DNA from: Brasenia schreberi
Taxonomy: Eukaryota > Streptophyta > Magnoliopsida > Nymphaeales > Cabombaceae
Assembly (NCBI GenBank): GCA_036023115.1
Contig: JAYKKT010000041.1
Span: 7,628,001 to 7,692,000, forward strand
Reading direction: 5' to 3'
DNA length: 64,000 nt
In this document: positions 32,114 to 43,212 of the stretch, in pieces
How the letters are laid out: each line of letters opens with the position of its first letter
How positions within the stretch are numbered: the stretch's first letter is position 1
Translations under genes and position numbers: made by a program
Notes under the pieces: generated by a model
Told to the model about the DNA's origin: nothing
Database searches by the model: none
Seen by the model: the letters and a program-made list of their open reading frames with translations, nothing else

Positions 32114-34538
32114 TGTAGACATGAAAATTTTCACTCCTAAGCTATGGAAAACTTGAAGTGAACCTTTTCTTATCTACGTTTGCATGAGCGTGCCAGCTAG
32201 TTTGTAAAAACTAGCAAAGATTGAAAAGATTTTCTGACTTTCTTTGCGATTGTAGGCAAGTGGACCCTTTTCACTTAAACCTTCTTGAACCGATGCTCAA
32301 GAGTCGGTTTAAGTGCTTAGAAACTTCAATTTGTAAACAAGTTTTACTTTAAATCATGTGAACAACAAGTGTTTTAAAAGAGGTTTGATTGTGCACTTTG
32401 ATTCAATATATGAAATGAACAAGTCCTAAAAACAAAGTTTTCTGTTTTCAGGGCTTGTTTCTAAAATCGATCTAACTGTGCTATAGGTCTCCAAAAATCA
32501 TCATAATTTTACTCGATCAATCTGGTAGTGTGGAGAACCTTGTGCTTTTGATAGATATGAATTTTAAGACTTATTGAATCAAAATTAAATGTTTGAATGA
32601 GACTGACTCACTGAACTAGAACTGCTCTATTACAGAAATATAGAGGCTCAAAGACGAGATTGTATCTCCGTGATTTGAATTCTGAATTTAATAATTTTGA
32701 TGTTGTTGGAAAGCTATAGATGTTAACTTTTCAATGCATTAAAAATCAAGTGAATTGGATTTCTATGGATAGAGATATGAGACTTTTACCGAACATCTGT
32801 TTCAGGAAATCCAATTATATAGCAAGTATTCAGAAAGTGACTCGATCTTTTTCTAATTTTATCATAGAGTTGGAGATCCCTAAAATTCTTGTAAATTTTA
32901 TTTAATATGTACTAATGTGTGTGTAACAAGTGTGCCAAGTTTCAGTCCAATTGGAGTAAGCATAAAGAAACTAAAATTGTAGAACAAAATATATGCAGAG
33001 ATGCTAGAAATCATGTTTTCGGTTTTTAGGAATATAATGATGCAAACTCACCCGAATTTAAAATACAACAACTCTACAATCCCCAAAGTAAATTACTGGA
33101 ATGTAAATGAATTGAAAGTATTTTATAGCTTAAGCATAGAGGAGATTAGAAGTATAGAGTGATTATAGAATATATTGGGGTAGAATAGCAATCAAACACA
33201 TGGGGTGCATGTGTGTAATAGTGAACATCCATCAATTGAAATGTAAAGCAATTAAATCTAATCACTATTACAACGTGGGGGGAGGCTGAGCTCCATTATT
33301 ACAACCCCAATTTAATGAAATTTAGAAGAAAGGAATGAGAATTGAATTGCACAAGGAAACACTCACCCGAGTTTGTAATACAAAAGGGCTGGGATTCAAG
33401 AGTGAATCCAGCCTTTAGAGCTCCTTCTTCCTTCTATCTCCCACACTCTCACCTATCTACCCTTTTTTTTTTTTGAACCCCCACTTGGAAGTTACGTCCC
33501 TCTAGGCTAGAAGTCCTTCTCCTAACCTAACACACAACCTCTTTTGAGCAGCCTCCCTTTATCTTTCTTGTAGATGATGAACCCGCCCCCCTCTTGGCCC
33601 TTTTTATAGTCCAAGGGGGGCTAGTTCTAAGAGTTTCCATGGGGCAGGTTGGAGCAGGTTTGTGATGGGTTTGATCCACTCCAAACCAGCCTTGAGTGGT
33701 CCCCCTTGCCTTGACCTAGACCAGCCCATGTGGGTTGGGCCTAGGTGTAACCGGTTTAGCCTTGTTCGTGGCCTTAGCTCATGCAGTCGGCCCTTACAAC
33801 TTGGATGTGATTTGATGCCAACCATTTTGCTTTATTTTGTGCCATTCCCATTTGATCATAGTTGGTTTTTTATTCTTGATTTCAGCTCCACCTTGAGTCT
33901 AATTCAATATGGGCAGGTCTTGATTCTTGATCGGGTTCCATTCATGATTGCCTTGTCTTTGGCTTGCCACGTTCTTGAACCTTTCCACTTGATGCTTGGC
34001 TCAAATGGTTCAGCCTTACTTTGGGCTTGCTAAATTTAACTTCATACACTTGGTTATTGGATTTGTGTTGGATGTCATCAACGTTATATCCTTTGGTAGA
34101 ATTGGGCTTCATGCGGCCATGCATGGGCTTGAGCTTCATCGATCATGCATTGAATTGGATTGGGTTGGTGCTTCATCACGGCTGGGACTTGAATTGCATT
34201 GTGGTCTTGTTCCAAGTCGAGTATGTCTTGGCACTTGCTGCACTTGACTTGAACTCATTCATGAGGTGCGATGGAATTTAGACTTGGCTTGGTTGATTCA
34301 GCCTTGACTTGCTCTTGAAAATGTAATCAGGGTCTTTGTACGGGTTTTTGTTCAAAACATGGAATTTGAATTGATTTGTAACCTTTCTATTTTTGAAAAC
34401 CTTTCTAAACAAGTTGAATTCCAAATTTTGAAACTTTCTTAAAGGATATCTTCATACTGATGGAATTTAAAACCTGACAAACCTTTCTAAAACTTTCTTT
34501 TAAAATTTTTCAAAACATTTTTATTTTGGGTGTTTACA
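32114..34538 (-). mobile_element. Solo LTR C (2,425 bp), nested in the Copia element
   Basis: The segment begins TGTAGACATGAAAATTTTCAC and ends TTTTGGGTGTTTACA, so in sense (minus) it runs TGTAAACACCC to TGTCTACA like LTR E. CTATAAAAAGGGCC on the minus strand near 33,596-33,610 is the likely TATA. The stem-loop module is at 32,196-32,215. Flanking pentamers ACAAC and ATGAC agree at three of five bases, so the target-site duplication is worn or the edge is off slightly. No internal region follows. Confidence 0.75.
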
Positions 34539-35836
34539 ATGACAAAAAGGGATATATAAATTTTAAGATTAAAACTAAGAACAACCAACATATTATTAGA
34601 TTTAAACATGAAATCTAACAATACACACTATTAATTAGTCAAGCACTAAATTGTAAATAGAATTATGCATCAAACAATAATTTTAAACAAACCCAAGGTA
34701 CCATTTTGGAATAAATCAAAGGACCTAACATTACTTTGTTATTTCATAAATAAACTAAGGATAAAACTATAATCTACCCTGATTACTTGTCATTATAATT
34801 TGCCTAAAGTTGGAAGAGCAAACCGATAATTTTATCAGTCTACCAGGTTCTGTAATTTAAAAAAAGGCATGAGGACAAAGTTGTAAAATTATGTCTAGTT
34901 TTTTAGAAAACTTCAAAACTAATTAGGGATAGAATGGTAATCTATCATTTAATCCAAAACTATAATTTTGCCAAAACATAGAGGATTGAACCATCTTTGT
35001 ATTCACTGGCAGACTTGTGAATATCATGTACAGTTAGGGATAGTACCATAACTCAATGAATCATTATTTGGTAATTTTCACAAACTGCTAAGGGATAGAA
35101 AAGTTATTTTGTGTGTTTAAGGGCAAAATAAATTTTTTATTTGAAAATATTTAGACTTTTTTGTAATTTTATCTTATGGCATTTTGTAATTTCTAACCTC
35201 ATACGAGGGTAGAATGGACTTCTTGGTCCACTGCCTGAGACAATTTTAGAAAATTATCGACTGGGGTGATTTACCTCCCATGGTTTTGTACAAAACATAA
35301 TTTTTAGTCACGGTTTTCTAGCTCTCTTTCAACAACTCTGGATTCTTATAGAGTCTTGTCTTTCGCGTTTGCGAGAGAGTAGAAACAAAGAGAGGAGGCC
35401 GAGTGCGGAAAGAAGAAGAGAGGAGGCGAATGGTCGGCTTTAGCCTGTGACTCGAGTGAAGAGAGCATAGCGTGTTTACCGCTCTCTACTTTGTTAGATA
35501 TGAAGAGGGGAGTTGATCAGAGGAAATAATAGACAAGGACTAAAGAAGAGGAAAGAAAAAACTTTCGGTTCACCTTTCTAATCATGCCTTTGTTTTATTA
35601 CACTTTCTTTTTTATTGTTTGTTATTCTTTGGGTTATCTTATGTTATGAAAACAAGTTTTCTCAAGGAAAAGAACAACCATTGAATAAGATATTTAGTAC
35701 CTATGATCTGACGAGTAACACTTGTCTCCCTCAAAGCCTTGTAAGAAGAAGAAGCCAGCAAGAGCTAAGTACTTTGTTTCTTCTTCTTCTTCCCCTCTCT
35801 TTTTTAAGAAAACTTGTGTAACTTTATCAACATGAC
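34539..35836. other. Copia leader region, no recognisable gene
   Basis: This lies between solo LTR C and the Copia primer site, where leader and gag start would be expected. The first 700 bases are AT-rich without motif. A purine-rich GC stretch at 35,380-35,560 is unlike its surroundings. No gag motif could be read. Confidence 0.35.
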
Positions 35837-35847
35837 TTTGATACCAG
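35837..35847 (-). promoter_or_regulatory. Copia primer-binding site
   Basis: The minus strand reads TGGTATCAAAG, beginning next to the LTR end (CCAACAC). This is complementary to the 3' end of initiator tRNA-Met with one or two changes, the normal primer for Copia reverse transcription. Confidence 0.65.
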
Positions 35848-36272
35848 TGTTGGTTTTTCATGAGAAGTAGTTTTTTCTTGTTTTTGTATCTTCTTTTTAG
35901 TATATGTGTCATTATATATATATTATATATACTTGACTTTTCCTCTTCTCATGTTTTCTGCCATGGGTTTTCCGATAAAGCTATTTCAGGTATCAGGGTC
36001 ATGGATTTGAAAAAGTATGTGAGACGGAGTTCAAGAGGGCCGAGAGGGTGAGCAAGAGCTTGGTTGTGGCCGAGAAGGAGAAGCAAGAATGCGTGGATGC
36101 TTTGAGCCGAATGTGATGCCATGGATTTGAAGCTCCAACACGTTTTGGAGTTGTAGATTGTTGTTGAGGAAGATGGTATTTCACTACTCGAGTAGTTTGC
36201 TGAGAATGCTGTAGTTTTTACCGATTCAGCCATAAAGGATGTGCAAAAACTCCACATGACGAATATGGAAGA

Positions 36273-36419
36273 ATGCTTGAATTTGGATTGAAGCCAATAT
36301 ATGTATTTAATTGGAAAGCCCCGAATTTGAAGGAGCAGGAACTTGCAAAGCGCTTCTCCAAAAGAACAGATGCCACCGATGATCTAACACAAGCTATAGA
36401 GACAGGAGTTAAAGAGGAC
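36273..36419 (+). pseudogene. FEN1: FEN1 (flap endonuclease 1) fragment in a chimeric open frame
   Basis: Residues 1-49 of the open stretch (36,273-36,554) read [19 protein letters not shown], then [19 protein letters not shown] and [11 protein letters not shown]. This matches the FEN1 segment LLExGIKPxYVFDGKPPxLKxQELAKRxxKRxDAT. The DGKPP of the family, with a metal-binding aspartate, is NWKAP here. After KED the text changes to a coiled-coil like piece ([20 protein letters not shown]) that is not FEN1. FEN1 processes Okazaki-fragment flaps in the nucleus; this piece of 49 residues cannot. It sits inside the Copia 5' LTR, so it was probably captured and moved by an element. Confidence 0.65.
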
Positions 36420-36615
36420 AAAAGAATTGTTGATGTTGTATGTGGATTTGATGAGGCAAGATCTGAAATTAATAGGAAATATAGTGAGTTGCAGTCTGCA
36501 TTGGATAGGATAAGGTCAGAGAGTGAAGCTCTAGAGACCAAAAAGAGTTATTAGCTCTGCACGCTAACTGTTTGTTAAACTGCCCAATAGAGCCTGAACA
36601 TTGGTGCATGTGAGC

Positions 36616-37152
36616 AGATTTCATGAGTTGCCTCATATTTCATGAGTTGCCTTTACAAAGGAAAAACTTAGAAAACGAAAACCGTTTTGCTTTTATAAAA
36701 GATAGAAGGATTCTATGGTTTCCTTAAATATGCAAGAACGAACATAGCCCTTAATGAAAGAAGTCCACGAGACCTAATCTTCATCTCATTTATGTAATCC
36801 AATGCCCTGTTGCCTAGTTTAAGATCCTATAATTGGGTGTAGGATGATACTATGGCTAACATGGTGACATCATTAGGCTTGAAGCAACAAGCTTCCATGC
36901 CACAGAACAGGTCCAATGCATTCTCCAACACCCAATTACAGGATCTTAAACTAGGCAACAGGGCATTGGATTACAAAAATGAGATGAAGATTAGGTCTCA
37001 TGGACTTCTTTCATTGAGGGCTATGTTCGTTCTTGCATATTTAAGGAAGCCATATAATCCTTCTATCTTTTATAAAAGCAAAACGGTTTTCATTTTCTAA
37101 GTTTTTCTTTTGTAAAGGCAACTCATGAAATCTGAGGCAACTCATGAAATCC
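36616..37152. repeat. Inverted repeat, 225-bp arms, 87-bp spacer
   Basis: The left arm (36,616-36,840) and right arm (36,928-37,152) are reverse complements with few mismatches and equal length. The inner ends read GGGTGT and ACACCC; the outer ends read AGATTTCATGAG and CTCATGAAATCC. About 90 bases of each arm are Copia LTR sequence, the inner 135 bases are not. A transcript across it would fold into a long hairpin. Confidence 0.85.
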
Positions 37153-37217
37153 GAAGAGCGGTGCCTTCTTCTAACATTATGGTTGCTATTATTGGGGTCA
37201 AAAGTGGCCACCAACAA

Positions 37218-39300
37218 ATTATAATAACAAGGTGAAACACCAAATTGAAACCCATCAAAGCTTAGGATATGACATCTCCAAAAAGCAAGCACACCCTCAA
37301 GGAAGGGAGAGATCAATCAATCATGTAAGGGGTGAGAGTGTCCATAGGGATTCACTGAGGGGCTCTAGGCATATCCAATATTATCCCCCAACTGGGCTAG
37401 TGATGTCCTTCATCAAGAGTTGTCCTAGACAAGAATTTGTTACCAAGGATGAATGCAAGGTATCAACCTCAACAAGAGAAACATGACCTCCAAGAGAGAA
37501 CACATGAGAAAAAGTGTTAGCATAGGAAACTTTCAGGGCATACTAGCGATGCACAACCTTTGGTGAATTAACCACTAAAGGAAGCTAGTTGAACACAAAC
37601 TAATGGAAAGGCATGGCCACTTGATTAGGAGCCTATTGAAAGAAAAATAGGCTTATAACCCAATACCCATTGGTTTTTGAAATGTGTTATTGATTAACAA
37701 GAACAAGGAACATCTTGAACCTTTCAGTCAGGATGTGCCCATGGTGAATAAGAGGAAGAGGGTTGCTTGCACATTAATGAGCCAACGAGAGCCCACAACA
37801 CAAGGTACTAAGGTTGTGTGCAATTATAGTTGGCACACCGATCCATATGCGTGTCAAAGCAATCACTCAATGAAACCATTAGAGCAGGAGGGATGACCAA
37901 GTCCCTAACCTACTTGAGGAAGCTTCGAGAAAGATTTGATAGAAAAGAATGATTATTAGGAGGTTTATCTACAAACATATTAAGACACATTCCTATTGCA
38001 AAAAGAGAAAACAATCTCACAATGGGTAGAGCAACACTAACACTAAACAACCAAGATTTATTTGAAAACTTTAAGGACTCATCAAACACATAGCAATCAA
38101 AGAATTGCCAATGAATAATAAGACCCACCTAATGTCGATCAAGAGGAGAATTTGGTGGCCCTAAACAAGGGATTAACTAGAGAGCCAAGTCAGATCTCCA
38201 ATTTAGAGGAGTTCTATGACTAAGATCAAGATTATCAACAATAGGATATTTTGTCATTTTCCTCTAGGGTTTTCCTTGTATCATCTTCCTTTATGTACAA
38301 GTGGAGGACTATATTGTATCACCGAGGGTCATCCCTACTCAACCTAGACTAGCTTATGTCTAGATGAATTTTTAAGTAAATTTGTTGTTGATTGAAGTCC
38401 TAAATGGTACTCCACAACCTAAGGAAAAAATTGGCCAAGTTGGAGCTAAAGTGGAGGGTGAAACATACCTCAATACATCAATTTAGAAATGAAGGTCCAC
38501 TTAATGATGTGATAGTCCACTTAACTATTTATGTTTTGAACTAATTTGAGATTCATGTTAATTTATAGTTTGCTAAAGTTATTTTTATGTTTTAGGTTTA
38601 TTTGATTAAGTATGACAAGTTTCTTTCTTGTTATAAAGTAAAACAAATTATCAAAAGATTAAAATACCATTGATCTATAAAAGGAGGTAGATTGAAATAC
38701 CCTTGATCTATAAAAGGGGTGTACTTGAATGAATTTCAAAGTTTTTTATGGAATCCTTTCCATAATCTTCTTCCCGATTAGCCTTGTTCTTCCTCCACTC
38801 ATTTGAATTTGTTCTATCTAGCATTCTCTATTCAAAATATAAATTGAATAGATTAAGATAACAACTTTCAGGTGATTAGCTAAAATTTGTGACCACTTAC
38901 AACCAATAAAAACATCTAAGCAACCAGCCACTCTACCAGCCTTTCAACTGGACAACCCACCATCAACCAATCTAACTCTAATATTGCCGCCTCATTCAAC
39001 TACCTGCACTAGTCACCCTCATGTTGGAGATCAACCACAAAGAGTTGAGCAAGTAACCTCAACTTACTTTTCCTCTTCCTTAATGTCACACAACATAATT
39101 ACCTCCTTCTCAACTTGATCAACAATGCTCCTACCATCCCAATCACTATGAACACATTGGTCATTGGAATTCACATGAACCTCAATATGATAAAAAGAGC
39201 AAGAAGTTCCTTGCTTCAAGCTTACATTTGGTGCAAACAAGAAAGATCTCATAGAGATATGCATGTCCTATAACAAAGATGTGGTTGCACATGGTCTCTC
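37218..39300. other. No recognisable gene
   Basis: Low-complexity AT-rich sequence. Near 38,660-38,730 a segment is duplicated (ACCATTGATCTATAAAAGGAG and CCCTTGATCTATAAAAGGGG), containing TATA-like CTATAAAAGG twice; it may be the LTR promoter of the Gypsy relic that follows. No LTR ends could be set. Confidence 0.35.
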
Positions 39301-39379
39301 ATATATGTAAACTTGAGTCATCAATGATGAGAAGGTATAGATCGCCTTCAATTGTCTAAAAGGCGATGCCGATCAATGG

Positions 39380-39770
39380 TTACAATGGATTTGACCTCTC
39401 AAGTGCATCTGACATGTAGAAAATTCTTCCAAAGTCTTATCAGTCATTTCACCACTAATCTTCTTAATGACTTTAATGCTAAAATCAAAGAGTTAAAATA
39501 AGAAGGTTCACTTGAATAATATCGAAGCAAATCCGAGAGGTTGGCACATTTGGTTTTTCAACTAGCTAAATGGGCTCTCCTTAGCCAATGTGTATCAAGA
39601 TTAAAGAATGATCTTCGCTTGGAGGGCTTTGGTACTAAAATTGTCCAAGAAGGTTTCACCATTGCCAAACTCCATAAAGAGAAGATTAAGAGTCATAGGA
39701 GTTGGAAGGAACTCAAGTCTTGTGAACCCACCTCCTCTAGGCCGAGTTCCTAGAGCAAGTCCATAACCAA
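39380..39770 (+). pseudogene. Ty3/Gypsy gag relic
   Basis: The plus strand gives RSKSERLAHLVFQLAKWALL, then FVSGL-like CVSRLKNDLRLEGFGTK and EGFTIAKLHKEKIKSHRSWK. This follows Ty3/Gypsy gag (YxxxFExLxxRLxxLPExxLLxxFxxGLxxxIRxEVxxxxPxxLxxAxxLAxxxEEK). Stops precede and follow it. Confidence 0.55.
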
Positions 39771-40019
39771 GAACAAGAATAACAATTCAAGAAGGAGCGA
39801 TCATGAAAAGTGGAAAAGATCAATGCTTCTCATGTGATGAAAAGTAAGAGTCATGACATAAGTAGAAGCTAAAATATTTTTAGCCAATTTATGAAAGTAA
39901 GGAACCTAAGCACTTTGATGCATCGAGCTAAGAAGAAGAAGAAGACTCTATGCTTGGCGAGATTATCATATCTTATCATACTTTTAAGGATGATTTTTTC
40001 TATGAACTCTTGAGGAGTT

Positions 40020-40286
40020 GATTAATGATCTTAAGGTTGGGTCTTGATTGACACGGGATCTACTCATAATTTCCTTTGAATTTCCTTGATAGAGGTCTTA
40101 GGGTGTACCTTTAAAACCATGGACTCCTTTAATGTGGTAATCGGTGACGGGAAAATTGTACCTTGTAAACTAATCTTATCCATGCAAGGGTTTGGCACCA
40201 AGGTCGACTTTTACTCTATTGTTATCAATGGAGTCGACATTGTGATAGGCATGAGTTGGCTGAAGAAAATTGGAGGTAAGTTTTAA
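40020..40286 (+). pseudogene. Ty3/Gypsy aspartic protease relic
   Basis: Near 40,045 the frame reads VLIDTGSTHNFL, the retropepsin active site D-T-G-S with the ALIDSGATHNFI context. It continues GCTFKTMDSFNVVIGDGKIV, then the second lobe VDFYSIVINGVDIVIGMSWL, matching DFYxLxLxGxDxVLGxxWL. One stop lies after NFL. The catalytic motif itself is intact. Elements use this protease to mature Gag-Pol. Confidence 0.75.
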
Positions 40287-40779
40287 GATTACACAAACAT
40301 GCTGGCTATATTCACCTATTGAGGCCTATCTTATACATTAAAATCTAAGAAAATATTGTCCTTCATCGAAGTGAAGCCTAAACGAGCCCTATGCCCAAAT
40401 CTTGTTATTGAGTCATGGACACTTATACCTTGGTCGATCCTCTTATAGGAGCTTCCAACCTAGCTGACCAACATGCAACCCTCCCAGCTTCCTCCCTTGA
40501 TGTCATGCAACTCTTAATCACCTCTCAGCCTACTCCTAAGTTTTGTGACACCACAAATGAGCAGTCCACCCTAGAGTTGAACCCCTTGATTGAAATTGAT
40601 CTTAAGCCGACTTAATGGCTTGTATTCTTAAGACTACTCTCATTTGTTTCCTAAACCAAAAGGTCTTCCTTCACCTTAAGCTTTGATCATCTTATAGTCT
40701 TGAAGCCCTATTTGGTATGTATATTTTCGAAAAGAGGTCATAGAATACTAGCTATAATAGTTTGAAGTTTATTTTGAAG

Positions 40780-40925
40780 TACATAAACACTACCTAGTAG
40801 CAACAAAGATGGATTTTTGAGCTTCTTGTTTATGATTTCAAAATTAAGTATAAAAGAGGGAAACGGAACCTAGTTGTCGATGTACTTTCATGGCAAAGAG
40901 AATACCAACTCATGGTGTTTTACAC
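40780..40925 (+). pseudogene. Ty3/Gypsy RNase H tail
   Basis: The text QQRWIFELLVYDFKIKYKRG followed by KRNLVVDVLSWQRE matches the RNase H end of Gypsy pol (QxKWLxKLLGYDFEIxYKxGKENxxADALSR). It lies only 0.5 kb after the protease, so reverse transcriptase is deleted. Confidence 0.7.
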
Positions 40926-40929
40926 TTGG

Positions 40930-42519
40930 GTGTTCACTAAATCGAAGAAATTGAACCAAACCAATGGTTTGGTTTGGTTCTGGATTTCTAGTGTTATGAT
41001 TCAGTTCTAATAGGGAAAAATACAGGTTCCAAGATTAGAACCAAACCAAAACATTTTATATATACTGATTTTATAAGTTTATATACATAATAATACATAA
41101 GACCAGTTCTGTGAAGCAACTAGCAGTTTTTCTATTTTAATTTCAATTTTTTTTGTTGTGAGGTGGAGATTTGTGGTATCGACATACTCATGTTGTTGGT
41201 TTTTCCATATTTTTGTCTTATAATTATAAGATCTTGTTTTCCAGTTTAGAGTTCAACGACAATCTCAGTCGATGAACCCCTTCTAATTTTGAAGAACTTT
41301 TGATAGGAAGATTTTGTTTTTTGGGAGAAGTGGTGTCTTTTTAGCTCATTTTAGATGGACTATTTTTCATTCCTCGGATAAATCATGTTACTATTTGGCG
41401 ATTTACTTTGGTTTTGGTAATTCATTTCATTGAGCTAACATTTTGATTTGAAGTTTTATGAGAATCTCATTTTATTTAGGTTGTGTTCAACTTCTGATGA
41501 TGCTTTGTATGTGTTTTCCTTTACTACTTATGTGTCTATTGCATATGCATCTTATGAGTCTTTCATGTCTTCATCATTTATGCAGTCACTTAAACATTAA
41601 GTGTCTTTGAATAAACTTAGAAGTTTGACTTTGACAATATGTTGCTCTTTCATTTAATATCACTAAGACAATAGAGATACTAGACTTTATTCATTGCTTA
41701 AAGAAATAACTACTATTTAATTACTTGATAGTTTTGGGAGAAGGCTTAGTTTTGGTTTTGGGTTTGGGTGTTGGCAAAATCTGGTTTTGTCTATTCTATT
41801 AATGATTTGTTTATATTTTATATTTAATTTAAATTCTTGCTTCGTATCTCCATTATGTTTTGGCCTTTTCTTTCAACATTACCTCTTCTTGCTTATGCCA
41901 AAATGCCTCACTTCTTACTCTTCAAATCTATTCCCACATGGTTCCTCAAAAGGCTAAATGGAGGGAGGCAAAGTTGTCTAACAGTCTAAGTGCTCGTCGT
42001 GTGTTAGGTATGAAGTATAAATTGAGTTCTTAATAATTGAAACATAAAATAACTATAATGGTAGAATGGAAGAACATTCTTGCATTATGTCCGTAGAAAT
42101 TGATTGAGTTATGAGCTGAAGATTTACAAAAATGCAAAGACCTTTTATCACCATAAAAGCTCTAGTTAGGTTGTATGAGAGGGACTACTAGCCAAAATTA
42201 TCGACTTTTAAAGATCTTAATTAGGACCTTTATGAATAAAGTCTCAAAAATTGTGATGCAATACCATTCTTTGAAAATTATGTTTAAATTATAACTCCAT
42301 AATACATTATTACCAAAATTTGATAGGCAACACATTTTTTATGTTTGTAGGCATTTGCTAATAGCCTAACACAATGCATATTCAAATATGATTTTAGGGA
42401 TGATCAAATTGGGCTGGTGTTGATGAGTTAAAGGGTGAATCCCATGCACACATACACATATATTGTTTGCATTCTAGTGTATATATTTGTTATTATAATT
42501 TTGTCATCAATCGATCAAC
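40930..42519. other. No recognisable gene
   Basis: AT-rich DNA. An imperfect palindrome of ACCAAACC and GGTTTGGT lies at 40,956-40,975. No domain or element end was identified. Confidence 0.35.
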
Positions 42520-42639
42520 ACTTATTGTGTGTTCATAATTATTCCCAATAACTCAGTTATTTCTTATACTTCACAAAGAAATTTAACTTTATACAATATA
42601 TTGAATTTTTTATACTTTCATTTGACTTTTTTGTCCAAG

Positions 42640-43212
42640 AACCAAGATGAAAATGATATGATCCATAATACTGATAATACAGACTTGAAAACCATCAAGA
42701 GAAGGTTCAAAGGTATGGAATCACTTTAAGAAAGAAAATATTGCTAATGGGTGTTAGTAAAATATATTGTAATTATCATGTGCATGTTATTCATTGACTC
42801 AAAATCAGGGACTAGTTTTAAGTGGCAACACTTGAAAATACAATACTAGAAATCTCATTATATAAGAGGTCTATGGTGATAATCAACAATCTCTTGCTTT
42901 TAAGAAGTAAACCCCTATGGATGGAAATAAAAAAGTGAAAAGAAACTTGTTTATCATAGTTTTAATACTAAGATATCTAGAGTGATTGTTATGGATGAGT
43001 TTCCATTTAATTTTGTAAAAAACTATTTTATGGAATTATGTGAAGAAAATATTTCTTATTTTCGAGTTCTATCTCGTATTACTATTGCAAGAGATTGATT
43101 TTATTATACTTAGAAGAAAAACAAAAATTGAAGAAGTTGTTGACAAAGCCATTGTAGAAATCTCCTTAACTGATACATGAACCTCTATTCAAAATCTTTC
43201 ATACATGATTTT
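42640..43212 (+). pseudogene. hAT transposase relic
   Basis: The plus strand carries RVIVMDEFPFNFVKNYFMEL and FRVLSRITIARD near 42,975-43,100. Further on, frame-shifted, come ISLTDT, a stop in place of W, and TSIQNLSYMIL near 43,165-43,210. These follow the plant hAT (RICESLEEPER/Ac-like) order: MIxxDExPFxxVExxxFxxF...PSRxTxxRD...ISLTxDxWTSxQNxxYM. A TSFKWQHL piece at 42,810 may be the end of a BED zinc finger (TSxLxRHL). The reading ends where the LINE starts, so the LINE probably broke the gene. Hosts can domesticate hAT genes, but the stops exclude that here. Confidence 0.6.

Larger units (their letters stand above)
29955..37217 (-). mobile_element. Ty1/Copia retrotransposon, nested and degraded
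   Basis: Read on the minus strand, parts are in Copia order: 5' LTR (37,217-35,848), primer-binding site (35,847-35,837), gag remnant (31,870-31,720), RNase H (31,720-30,499, broken), polypurine tract (30,283-30,271) and 3' LTR (30,266-about 29,955). The two LTRs are about 310 bp each once the insert in the 5' LTR is removed. Protease, integrase and reverse transcriptase are gone. Three younger insertions lie inside: a LINE (30,823-31,623), solo LTR C (32,114-34,538) and a FEN1/inverted-repeat segment (about 35,998-37,064). The integrity of the ends is inferred from TGTTGG/CCAACA termini and the tract. Confidence 0.75.
35848..37217 (-). repeat. Copia 5' LTR split by an insertion
   Basis: The outer edges are TGTTGG (35,848) and CCAACA (37,212-37,217). 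Homology with the 3' LTR covers 35,848 to about 35,997 and 37,065 to 37,217, together about 303 bp. The 1.07 kb between is foreign and carries FEN1-like coding sequence and an inverted repeat. Confidence 0.65.

Noticed and set aside
35985..36000. GGTATCAGGGTC after TTTCA looks like a plus-strand Copia primer site.
   Set aside because: The 3' LTR has the homologous TTTATCAGAG inside it, and the real primer site is on the other side in minus orientation (35,837-35,847).
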